Assembly: GCA_921293015.1 (NCBI GenBank)
Contig: OV121091.1
Coordinates: forward strand, 38,858,839 to 38,922,838
DNA: 64,000 nt
Direction: 5' to 3'
DNA from: Phorcus lineatus
Taxonomy: Eukaryota; Mollusca; Gastropoda; Trochida; Trochidae
Below are positions 44,742 to 57,100 of the stretch, piece after piece (the first letter of the stretch is position 1; each line of letters begins with the position of its first letter). Under the pieces are notes generated by a model. The model ran no database searches, was not told the DNA's origin, and saw nothing but the letters and a program-made list of their open reading frames with translations. A program made the position numbers and the translations under genes.

Positions 44742-44784
44742 CTCGCTGTGCCATTAAACCCAAGATTTTTGTCCTCTCGGCCAT
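44728..44784 (-). promoter_or_regulatory. Upstream ORF overlapping the FBXL20 start
   Basis: An ATG at 44784 opens an 18-codon frame ending in TAA at 44728. It runs past the proposed FBXL20 ATG at 44741 in a different frame. A second ATG lies in the same uORF frame just before the main start. If the transcript starts upstream of 44784, ribosomes initiating at either uORF ATG would bypass the main start. Confidence 0.4.
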
Positions 44785-45059
44785 GTAGCGACAGAAAATG
44801 AACAAAAGAAAATAATAACATGAACTGCTCTGTCGAAGTCGATATACAACAAGGCATTTGATTAGTCGATTCTTAGTGACGAAACTGAGGCAAATACGCC
44901 ATGATTATTTCTTTCTAGCCTACTCCATCTTTAAAACCAGCGATATCTAATAAGCAGGAATTAAAGTTGCAAAATTCAAGTGCTTTTAAACATCCAGTTT
45001 TAGTTATTATCCCTATATTTGATTTATATTGACCGTGTTAATGTCATCGCTGAGGCTCG

Positions 45060-45190
45060 ATACAGCCAATCAAAACAGCCCTTACATTTACAGCTACCAG
45101 CTGATGAAAACTACACTTCCCAATGTTTTGATTCGAACATGACGTCATAATACGGGAAAGTGTGCTTCCCCTCTATGAACCAATCAAATG
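45060..45190 (-). promoter_or_regulatory. Promoter-like motif cluster, probably FBXL20
   Basis: Within about 125 bases there are two plus-strand CCAAT motifs (45066-45070 and 45180-45184), a perfect CRE palindrome TGACGTCA (45140-45147) and ACTACACTTCCC (45110-45121), which resembles the ZNF143/Staf core. Base composition is richer in GC than the surroundings. The position just upstream of the proposed FBXL20 first exon supports a minus-strand promoter; bidirectional use towards FYCO1 is possible. Confidence 0.5.
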
Positions 45191-48020
45191 AGCCGTAGCG
45201 GGAGATATGAACAGGTGCTCGAAGACTGGGTACATTGATCTCATTTCTCACAAGAAAAAATTCCGACTTTTTCGAGTATTTTGAGGGGCTCTACGTAAAT
45301 TCACGAAATGATTTCATTGACAATAAGCAAAACATAGAAACATCATAGTTTCCCACGTAAAAGATCTTTCAGTGTTGTTTATTTATCTAAAGCTATTAAA
45401 CTTTAAGATGAATTCAAACTTAAACTTATTTTTTGAATGTAATATATTGAATATCTGTAAATGAGATGCAAAAATCTAAATAAGCTTAAATGTTAAGTAA
45501 GTATATCAAGACCAACCGATTTAACAGACACTATATTGACATTATAGATAGTATATATATGATCATACATTTATGCAGTAAACACAACAACGATTTTGTG
45601 TAAGTAAAACAACCTCAAACTTACAGACGACAAGTTTGCAAATAATAATCAATATCTTTTCACCATTTTACAGATTTCTTATTTTCAATAGTCACTTAAG
45701 TTTACAACTCTATTCAAACCGTTAAAAACGTAAAAAATACCAATGTCGTATCAATCTTGACGAGTTTGGAATATAAGAATTGAACTCCCAACCAAGTGCC
45801 TGCTTCTTGAAACATGTAAAAAAAATTATTTCAAAAGCTCGCTTTATCAACGTAAGCTAACAGAAATGAACAATGGAAACTTTCACACAAAAAGGAAACA
45901 GCAACATTAGCATCACCTATTTGAAAGCTACATGTCATTCGCAGAGGTAGATCGATATCGACTGTCGTGTCGTCTATGTGTGCGTGGGGAAGAAGCTTTA
46001 TCTTCATACGCAAACCATCATTGATTTGATGTTACACAATGACGTATGTTGTCGTATTATTTCACGTATTAATCAATTGTTTTTCTTCATTGTCAGAAAT
46101 TACATAAGGACCTATAATGCATGTCGTTCATTTCCATCTGTAATGGGCATTTAATGAAGGTATCAGTTGATACAAAATATTATATTGTCAACAGTTACTT
46201 TATCTAAATTCATACCTTTCATTTCTTACCCCCCAAAAAGGTTTGATTCTTTATTTTTTTATCTTATTATATGAAACAATATGTAGCCGGGTTTGGTTGA
46301 GATTGGAATATGAAGTTGGTTTCATTCACTCAATATCATCTTCACACCAACACCATGTCGTGACAAATTTAATCAATCATAATATGTAAGATTGTTCCAA
46401 TTAATAAGGCCAATGTATGTTTCAAAAATGAAATTAAGAATATTATATGAAATACAAATGCATTTGGATATGAAATGTTAATCCATAATAGGGATCCTAG
46501 AACTTTCATCTCCTCCCCTTATTCAGAAGCCGATGTATCTCACGAGCAAAAGAAACCAAAGTCAGCTATTTGAACACATTTTAGCTATATTAACTGCACA
46601 TCATACTAGCTAGTGGAACAATTTCGAACACGACAGAAATGTTCGTGTACGGAACGTTGAGATGACTGCTTTACAACTACGAAGTTCATACAAGGGTCAA
46701 ATATTTCTAACCATCGACAAAAAGATAGTCAATCAATCAATCAATCAATCAATCTTTATCAAATGCTCAAAGGTCTGTCAGGTCTATATAGTACATTTAC
46801 ATAAGTGCAAACTTATATACAATATTTATACATCTTAATGATTCGGTCATTAACAATAATCAAACTTGTGGTGCACTGTTATTAATCCTTTCTGACTTTC
46901 AATTAGTGATATATAAACATTGACAGATTATGTATTACAATATTATTATCAAAATTTAATAGCGATGATAACTTATCAATAGAGGGATGCACTTAATACA
47001 ATTCTATGGTGTATTTTCTACGTAGATTATTATATAAAGTGCATGCGAGCAAGAAATTATATTCATCTTCCTAAACGTTATCATTGCACGATTTACATAG
47101 TCTTTCTTCCCTTTTAATATTAGGAAATATACCCTTTTCAACCCATAATTGATGTGATTGAACTGTGATTGAACTAACTCTAAAGACATTTAAGATAACA
47201 CATGATAAATAATACTTGGTATAATTGTATGTTTTAATATCTGAATAATAATCATTTTTGGTGGAAAGAGAAAGTGTCTTAAGCCGGTTTTAATGACAAA
47301 AGTCTTTTAAACTTTGAGTGAATGAATGTAAAAACCTTGTTTGAAACTCAACATTTTGCTCATAACACAGATGGTAAGGACCTGATAAATAAAAACTTCT
47401 TTAAATCTGTTATCCAATTCTCCATTCTTGTCATACATGATCATTTCACAACATTTTATTTGGACACGATAAGAAGGCCTATTCAAAACTCTCAGCCAAT
47501 ATCAGATTATTTCAACATGTGAATTTATAATTGGGGGAAACCTCCCACATTTCCCATATTCATTGCATTGCATGCGATGTGTCTTTATTTATCCCAAGAA
47601 ACTTTTTATACTTAAATAAAGCACTCTCGCTATTTGGTCAAAATGGTGATATCTCCAATGTCAGTCCCGTATGATAGAATAGGGCTTATTCTAATATCAA
47701 ATATTCTAAAGTAAGATCTAAAATTCAAGTCCCCAAGTACATTTACAATTTTCAAAATACCTATAAATATTTGTTTTGCTTTGATGGTTGCGTACTTTGC
47801 ATTGGTTGACTAAGATAGGTGATTAGTGAAAAATAAAGTAGAAGTATGAATATGTTGATTCTATCTGATTACCTTTAATGTACCATTTTTCATGTCGAGA
47901 CAATTTGCTTCTTTCTTGAAAGTAATTACTTTTCTTTTATTCACACTCACACTTAGTTTCGACAGCTCACAATAACTTTCTAGTTAAAAAATATTTTCTG
48001 GAGACCTACAATAGATACCT
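45191..48020. other. Intergenic between divergent FBXL20 and FYCO1; no gene seen
   Basis: AT-rich DNA. A CAAT tetranucleotide tract lies at about 46731-46756. An open frame at 46013-45831 (minus) has no supporting motif. Confidence 0.5.
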
Positions 48021-48103
48021 ATTCTCTCAAGACACAGGAAGCTCCGTCATAAATTCCTGTTGTATAGGAATTAATGACGGAGCTAACTCTGTGGGGAGAG
48101 AAT
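48021..48103. ncRNA. 83-base imperfect hairpin, miRNA-precursor-like
   Basis: Two 38-base arms flank a 7-base loop, GTTGTAT. The inner 19 pairs (AGCTCCGTCAT and on) have one mismatch, the outer 8 (ATTCTCTC) pair fully, and the middle 11 positions pair partly. Length and shape fit an animal pre-miRNA on either strand. A small inverted-repeat transposon remnant is an equally fair reading; no known miRNA was recognised. Confidence 0.35.
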
Positions 48104-48635
48104 GCTGGATACCATTTCTGCAAATATTATCTATTTGCATTGCTAATTCCTTGTTAAAGAAGGAAAATAAAAGTGGAAAATAAAGAACGAACGTAAAGAA
48201 CGTAAAGAACGAAATGTCTTCTATGTCTTCGTCTATTTATGTCATTCTAAGATTATATACTAATAAACTTCTAAAGTTGTCAACTGTTACATACTGTAAA
48301 TACAAAGAGATGTGTTTTGAACAGAATACGATATACATTACTATACACCAAAACAGGAAGAAATAGTTAGATAATATAGAGTCTGCAAGTCTACAGTCAC
48401 ATTGAACTAGTGTGCCTACTTATGTTAGAGGCCTGACCATGACACTCTAATCCGGGGCCTCAAATGTTCACGGCAGTAGTGCGGGAGGTATCTTATGAAT
48501 GCCGATTATTATCTTATTCAACATTATATTGGAAAAAAGGCCTTACCGTATACCACGTCTACGAATACGACCACCACTGATGTTCTTATCGCCTTGTTCA
48601 ACTGGTTATACGAGCATTGTTGCTATTTCTCCTCA

Positions 48636-48692
<57 letters not shown>

Positions 48693-48845
48693 GCTGCTGC
48701 TACTACTACTACTACCGCTACTGCTACTGCTACTGTTACTACTAGTACTATTACTACTACTGCTGCTGCTACTACTGCTACAGCTAGTACTGCTGCTGCT
48801 ACTACAGTCACTACCACTACTACTACTACTTCTAAATCTACTAAT
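48636..48845. repeat. ACT/GCT trinucleotide microsatellite
   Basis: About 60 near-continuous ACT units with GCT interruptions. It yields poly-threonine, poly-leucine and poly-serine frames on both strands that are not genes. Confidence 0.97.
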
Positions 48846-49746
48846 ACCTCTTAAACTAATTCTGTCACTGCCACTGCTACTTTTACCAATCCAAAGTAGA
48901 CTGATACATCCACCAATAAAATGTGGATGTGTGGATGGCTTTGTATCCTTCAACAGAATACAGATATTTAGATAACATTAAATCAACATTCTAACATCGA
49001 CCAGACTTCATTTTAAGCCATGTTTATGGATTTAAACGCTATTTCAACCTTAAAATATTGTTTTACCCACATTTCAAATCCCACGATTTTCAGAGTTAAT
49101 GTGTTTTAATTTTAATTTTAATTAATTCAATTAATAACATTACTTAAATTTACCGAAATACCTTGATCATTTAAAGAGGGTAAATAGATACCATTATTAT
49201 ATCATTGAAGTTTTTTAAAATTAATGTTTGCAGCAAAATACGCGTTTGAAGATGTTATCCAGTTAATGTTATCCAGTTTAAATAGTTGTTTCATCTTTTG
49301 GTCAAAATACATGGATGAATGAGCATTTTATCAGTCGTAAGAATTCAGCTAGTTTACGCGTGTTGAATATGATCACATTTTCCCGTCCTTTCACATCATG
49401 GTACTGATAGCTTGCTTTCCAAAACCCCTAAACTAGGTTGTGCGTATCATGAAACATTTGGCATAGTTGTATACATCGGATCTGATATTCGGGCACTCAT
49501 GGGCTTTCTTCACAAAGTACTAATGGGGTCTCATAATTTAATTGGAGTAAAATTTAACATCAGAGAAGGTTGCTTTGTAAAAGGGAACGCTGAACGTCAA
49601 AATATCAGCTTCATGCCAGTGATAAATTTAGTACATCTATTTTTTCATGACGTATAATTTTAGCTTATGATGCTGCTCTCGTCACTCGAACACCTCAGCC
49701 AAAGACACATCGACGTTACTCAACCAAGCCATGTTATTCAATAGAC

Positions 49747-49964
49747 TCTGTGAGTAATACCTCGACGGACGCAGTCATCAGTTGGCACCAGAGCACGACA
49801 AGGCCGCATGATGGCAGCGGGAAGTAGAAGCTGTGGGGGATTGGTGTCACATCGCCAGCTCCCACTGCTCGATACAATCGATTTGCCTGCTGTACAGCAC
49901 AGACTCGTTGCTGAGCGCGTGACGTGAGAAATATGCCATTGCCATATTGGAATCTATCTGGGAA
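49747..49964 (-). CDS. Possible orphan exon of unknown product
   Basis: A GC-richer island in AT-rich DNA. On the minus strand about 70 codons stay open between an acceptor-like TTCCCAG (at 49965-49971) and a GAGGTATT donor-like site. The residue mix looks protein-like, with a hydrophobic stretch near the end (SCGLVVLWCQLMTASVE). I do not recognise the family. No partner exon was found within the neighbouring few kilobases, so it could be a gene fragment, a transposon remnant or chance. Confidence 0.2.
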
Positions 49965-49976
49965 GATGGGGTTCAT

Positions 49977-52900
49977 TAAATAGAAACCGGAAGAACGAAT
50001 TAAGAGTTACATGCCATTTGATTAGTATGTCGTTTGGAGATTTATGCAGAAATGTTTTAAAAGGGTATTTTTCCTTCGGATGCTGCACCCTTACTGTGCA
50101 TTTATTTAGGAGCCATTTATACAAACTATAATTTATTTTTTTTATCCAGTCTAGTCTTAATACTCGACATGACTTGTATGCTAAATAAGAGTATAAAATG
50201 ATAGAACGCTTTTATTCAATTGTGAAAAGGAAATATTATAGAATCGGTTTTGCATATGAACATATTTTATATCGAGAAGGCAATTTTTTTGGTTAAATTT
50301 AATTCATTTTCAAAAATTAAATGGATACTGGAAACGATTAACTGTTAATTATGTTAATTAATTATAGACTTTATATTTTGGAAACTGACAATTGAGGGAC
50401 GGTTATGAGTGAATAATGTGATAGGATTGTTCGAAACGAAACCGACCGAAGGTCATGCATAGAGAAATGGTAAATGCATTGGATTTGATTATTTCTTTCA
50501 ATGTTAGGCTTTCTACTTATCAGTCACCTCTCATACCACTCAATGAGGGGTTGGGGTGCATTTTGTACTAAGTGGATGAAGAATTTTCATAAACTTTTCA
50601 TTTTAGAAATACATATTTAATAACAATCTAAGTTTTCTTTACATCAAATAGGATTATAAAGTTGACGAAACCGAAAGTTGATCAAAATAAATATGTGTCA
50701 ATCTTACTATGAATTACACGACAATAATTTGAGAAATAATGATATTTTTAATATGTGTTGTTTTGTTTGGCTACATCTTCAAACTGAAAGTACAAGTTAA
50801 GTGTCCTTAGTGATTGACTCGGTAGCAAGACGGTCTATGCTAAAGGGACTGTCGGGGCAATGTCCTGATTTAGATTAAATTGAGGGTCGGACATTCTGGG
50901 GCACTTGTCGGTACCATATATAGCTGGCTGTTCCCAATTAAAAGGACTGCATGCGTTAGATATACCAATGGGAAAAGGCAATGTAGTGTGAGATTTGAAC
51001 ACTAAATATTTACACTAACAGAAAGGTAAACGCGCTGTCTTAGCATAATCTAACAATTTATTTCATGATGGGAAATTCTTTTTGTTGCCAACTGTGTTGA
51101 ATTTCTTGTGAATACGCCTCAAATTTCTTACATACTTACGAAGGCGTAAGCATATATGCAGAGACTTTTTATCGCGTATGGTTATGGGCTATATTCGACC
51201 TTTTCACGTTACCTAATGCACATGCATTTGATAGCCTACTGTTTATTCATATACTTATTTTTCATAATGTTCACTTCTTATATAAGGTAATATTATAAGA
51301 ATACAATGCATCACTAAGTACGTATTGCACTCATGATAATGTCATACGTGTAGGCGATGAAGGATATATAACACGTCGATTCCTGAATATTCCTTCTATA
51401 AAGAGCCTGTAGAGGAAAGTCTACAGAATACTTCCGCGACTGAGCTCCCCACAGCGTCCAACTTAGGGACAGACGGCCCCAAGAGATCAATGGAGATGTC
51501 AGAGGAAACTCCCCGTCGAAGTACGGAGTTGATGATGCTAAATTATCAATTAGTCATGTTGTAAATGTTAGCTTCATTCATTGACTAGACTGTTAATATG
51601 TGGGCGTTTCCCTTAGAGAATTGACGTGACAATATATAACTAGTTTAAAACAAGATCATTTTGTAAAGGCACAATTTTATGACAAACACCAGAAACGGTT
51701 GATATTGGTTGACATGTTATAACAAATATTAATTAAATTTGAAATTTTTATTTCATCCTGCTTTAACAGAGTAACTGTATCCACAGAGCATCTAAAATAC
51801 TTGATATAAATTAAATACCAGCGAAATGACCTAATCTAACAATATCGGCACTGCCCGGTTGACAGCAGCGTTGAGTTCAAGATGTTTCGATCTCCATGCA
51901 TTACGACATTTGATTAGCTGAAAAACAACAGTTTTAAAATAACCATAAATAAGCAGCCGGTAGCGATACGACAAATTTGGCACAATAGATATAAGGGTAT
52001 TTTAGAAGCTCTGTAAATGCAAATATGCTGCATGTCTTTAAGGATACTTTTTAATTTTCATTAAAACTTTTCATTGTCCAATATGCGAGGTAATTTGAAT
52101 CTATTCAGCATGTGTGATATTTAGGAACGTATCAAATCCACAATTATGTCACGAAATTCACGTGCCCCTTTAATGAGACTAAGAAAAGAGAGACGAGAAA
52201 AATAGTATTGCATTAACGTTCAAATTTCAAATCGTTTACAGGGAAAATAGATGGTTCTTCTGTTCGGTTGCAAGTTCCCTTTCTTTTGATTGAAATTTAA
52301 TATAGATTGTTTTCAATAAGTATGAACCTTCATGCTTTTTATTTTATTTCTTCAGGATTAATATTTCACAAGTGTATGCAATCAAATCTAGACTTCCTGA
52401 ATGAGGACCTAGACTGTAATAGCATATTTAAGATAATTTAAATGAATACATTCCTCCTTAATTTCACTAATGAACCTTCTTTTTATTAGAATATTTGACT
52501 TCTCTGACAGTGTGATGTTTCAATGGCACATTTGTGCTTGTTTTTTGATCAAACATTCATCTCAACTTCATTTGCTCCGGACTTCGAACGTTTTAAGTGG
52601 GTTTAAAGTACAGAGCATGCAATGATTATACGCATCTACATATACTATTACCTCTTGCTGTTACAAGTACTTATGTTGAATCTCGTATTGCGTATTGGAT
52701 CTACTTTACAAAGTTTATAATGACAGAATTTATTGTTAGACGTTATCACGTGTAGTGTTTATCTAATCTGCAACCTTCATGTAGCTAGCTATTATATCAT
52801 CTTTATAATTACTCAGATAAGAAACACCTTAGAAATCTAACTAGAAATAATTATATGACGGAATATTCAATAAATTCTAGCTATGTAGTTCACTTGGTAA

Positions 52901-54126
52901 ATTAAGATGAGTTCTATATGGCAATATTTTAAAAGAAATTCACCCATTAAATATCATCCCCGAAAATCGTTGCCTTTTTTAGAGATAGGCAATGGCTGAT
53001 ATTTTATAAGGTTATCTCCCTTGAGCGCTCTCCTGTCTGAGAGGCTTGAATTAGGTGTTTAATAACAACAAACTGGAGGGTGGGCAGAGAAAACAAACCA
53101 TTTCTCCTTGAATATTCAGTGCCTTCAAATCCATCTGCAAATGTCTGTCTGAAAAAGAAGGTAATCTATTTTCTTTGTCTTGACTTGTTATGCAATTCTT
53201 TACGCAATTTAGAACTAGGTCAATAAATGAAAGTGTTCTAGTTCTCAACCTCATATGTCTCATTGTTTACGAAATATGATGTGTCATATTATTATATAAA
53301 ATATTCATTTTTGACTTGATTCCAAATTAAAACGGCTTTTAATGAAGTGCAGCTTGTGGAAATGACCCTACAATTTCCATGAAATGTTCGTCCATTCTGG
53401 CACACATACAGTCCTTGTGCACCATCGTCCTTCAACTGTACACCCCTTGGACCCACAAGCATCTGTCAGTGCCATCATGTATTCGACCAAAGCCAATAAA
53501 ATCATAAGTGAATAAGACCTGTACATTTAACTTATGTAAAAGAACAGTTTTAGAATTTAATAATTTGTTATTTTCAAAAGTGCAACTTGAACAATGTTTT
53601 AGAATATGAGTAGCAAAGTGCACCTGCCTCATTTGTATTTGATTTTGCCTTTCAACCCCTGGATAGCCGGGAAACATATGGAGCAGGATTCGTTTTAGTG
53701 TGTCTCAAAGAAATTGAAATTGAATGTTCTTCTCTAAATTCATAAGACTTTCCTTTCTAACAGCATCCTCAGCTTTATCTATATCATTTTCACATTTAAA
53801 AAGTAAAATATCAGCAGCTGAATGACTCACTGATTCTGTGTTTGGAAGCTGTTACTTGCACTGGGTGCAACCTGCTTGTATGGATTTTGCTTGCATTGGT
53901 GAAATTGACTTGCACCGTTCCTCACAGTGTGATCTATACTTTTTATATAACCTATCAAACAAAAACAACCAAACATTCATTCTGCTTTAGTAATTCTAAT
54001 TGATAAATATTAGGTTTGTAACTTTTAGTATAAGTAGATACTTCAGTCTGAATAAAAAATATACCACTGATAAAACGTGAGACATCAACAATAACTAACT
54101 CTAAATAACATCAATTGATCTCACAG
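49977..54126. other. Upstream of FYCO1; no firm gene
   Basis: AT-rich sequence that probably contains the FYCO1 promoter and 5' UTR exon, neither of which I could place. A GC-rich stretch at about 51395-51545 is open on both strands (see findings). The 52381-52424 stretch repeats 22733-22776. Confidence 0.4.
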
Positions 54127-54136
54127 ATTCAACAAG

Positions 54137-57100
54137 ATGTCTTCTCATGCGGCTCAGGCCGCTGCAGCAAGGTCAACAGCATCAGCTCCTGGTCCCAAGG
54201 TTGTCTCCACTCCCCAGAACCAGAGAATCATACAGGATTTACAAGGTGATTACGAACATTTGAGACTTAAAGCTTTGTCCTTTTATTAATTTGGTAAATA
54301 TTCTGTACTGTTAATTTACTACCAATTTATGGCACTTATTTAATATTTATGGCTTAGACCGTATGATTTGGCAATTGGGCTAATATTGAAGAACTTTGCC
54401 AATACAGGAAAAACAGGGCCAATACAGGAAAAACAGGGCCAATACAGGTAAACATGGCATATAAGAGACAAACTGGGCCAATATGATTCTGAGCATGCGC
54501 AGTCATACAAGTGGAAAAAGAACCAATCTATCGCTTCAAAACTTTCATCAGTTATCATGGTTATATTGGTTCCCCAATCCCTTTTATAACTTTGATTTTG
54601 ATGAAAATGGACTCTTTTCAATTATGCAAGTAATATCAGAAGAGGTTAGATAATAAATTTTCATGAATGAAGTACTTCCGTATTGGCCGAGTTATAAGTG
54701 CTTGGATCACGAGACCAAGTCAAGGGCCAATACAACAGACTTCAGACCTGAAAGTGGGCCAATAGGGAACTACTTAAGTAATAAGTGGGTTTTTCATAAC
54801 AATTTGTTATGTCACATCTGTTCCATAAAATCAGAATTTTTGTTCACTCTGCCAAATGTTTATTCTAGGTTTGAATATTATTGGGCCTCTGGGCCCCTAT
54901 CAATTGGAAAATATGGGCTATTGATAATTTTGTTTGGCCTTGAATTTCTTTCATTTTGCTCCCTGAATCATGTGATATTTTACATTTACCCTTCTTTATG
55001 TTGAGTAGGTGTTATCTGCTTCCTTGTGCTTCTTAAAATACTCATTTACAGCTCAACCAATGACAATTTAAGCTTAGTTAGTATCATCTCGGCAATGATA
55101 AATTTAGAAATTTGTAACATATCTTGAATCTATAGCACAGTAGTAGTAAGCAATGCACAATGAAATTAATATGATGGATTTTAACTAGATATTTTCATTG
55201 AACAATCTAATCCTGTTATTCTTTGTTTAAGAGTGTATCAAGCAGCTGAAGGAAGACTTCGCCGAGAACAAAGCACCCATCAATGATGACAACCAAACTC
55301 TCCACAGATTCTGTGCCAAGCTGGAATATCTGATGCAGGCTCATATGAAAGGTAGCCATGTTATATTCTTTATACTGGGGTATGTTTCTTGGATTTAAAG
55401 TCAGAAAAACAAAATAGTTTCCTTCGTTTCATAATGTGAAAACAATATTATTTTTCAGTTAAACTTAATGCTAAGCTTATCACTCTTCAAAAACAAAGTG
55501 AATCTGATGTCATTTGCTATAGAGATTATCAAAAAACTTTATTTTTTTATGTAGATAAACACTACTTTTGTTCAAAAAGTATTCTTTGCTATGTGTTTTT
55601 TATATTGAAGTTGCTTATTGTTCCTCTTTTCAGAGAGATATTCCATGCTTGGGAGAAAGAAGGATTACTGGGACTACATTGTTGATTGTCTCGGATCAAT
55701 AAAAGGTGTCAATGATGGCATCAAGTATGTCAAGAACTTAGGAGAGGTAAGTTATTCTAATGTCAATATCTAAGACACGAATAAATGAACGGTTTCTCAA
55801 TGTTGGACCAGGTACTTGATTCTTGAACTCTTTTCCAGTTGTGTCTGATCAAGTATCCTTGACAATCATACTAAGAGAAACTCAATGCACATACAACAAT
55901 CTTAAACTAAGTTAAGCATGCCTATAAAGTAATAGTAAACTCAGGAAATATGTTGATTTGATCTAGTCCTGCAAAAAATTTGTTTTAAAAAATCAATAAA
56001 AACAAAATGTTAAAACAGCTTGATCTCTGAAAAGCAACTTCTTTATTGTGAAAATGATGTTTCAAAGTTTGTGCTCACTGCTTCATAAGGTGGGAATTTG
56101 AGGAATAACAAAAAGGGATACTTTTACACCATAGCAAAGAAAACACAAAACAACTTCTTTATTGTGAAAATCACAACTTTTCTGATGTGGGCCATGATAC
56201 TATTGACAAATGAAATATTATGTTGAGCAACGAGTCTCAATCATGAACAGTGAAATCATACTGTGTCCAATTGTTATTTCAGCATAAGACATCTCTTGGA
56301 AAAGGGCGAGCATTTATCCGATTTTCCCTTGTTCACCAAAGACTTCCCGACACGGTGCAGCAGTGTGTGCAGAACCCTAAAACAGGGTGAGGTCACTTAC
56401 TGTATTAATGATGAATTCTTCAGCTGCTAAATTGAGTGGTGTCAAAGAGTTATGAGTTACCAATTTACAGAAAAGAGTTTATTGTGACAGAGTATGTTGT
56501 TGATGCAGGGATGGCAATTTTCAGATTATCAGCTGATTTTCGCTGTTTTTGGGTTGGCCCTCTCTGTCGTTTTTTTCATAGATTACCATCCTAGAACATT
56601 AATTCCTTGCATTTCAGCTGTTTTTCAAAAACTCCATTGCCACCCCTATTTTAGATTAGATTTGTGACTTTAGGATTTTCTGAATACAGACCCAACAGAA
56701 CACACAATTGCTTTTCTCCTAAGATAATCATGCCAGCCTTAAATATTTGATTGCCATTATCCATCAAATAATAATATTTTAATGAATTTGTCCATTTTGG
56801 TGTGACAAAAAGAAAAGGTGGAGAAAATATTAGTAAAAAGAAAAAAATCCATTCCTGTTCAGAAAAAAATGGTAATTATATTATTATTTCTATGTTCGTT
56901 ACTTATAAATGGTGCAACCACTAAAAAAACAAAACAGTAAAAGTGCATGCAGATAGCATTTCACTCTGTCATCATTCCAAATGTATGCATGTATGTTCCC
57001 AGTTACACTGCAACTCACACCCGACATGTTTCTATGCTTCAGGGACTGGTTCCATCCAGCCAGTGTGTGGTATCAGAAAGCCTTGACTAGTGACCTTGTC

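Noticed and set aside
45831-46013. 60-codon minus-strand open frame
   Set aside because: No motif, no partner exons and weak composition contrast with the flanks.
48495-48975. Threonine-, leucine- and serine-rich open frames on both strands
   Set aside because: All derive from the ACT trinucleotide tract; no splice or initiation context.
49412-49657. 81-codon plus-strand open frame
   Set aside because: AT-rich codon use, no splice context and no recognisable motif.
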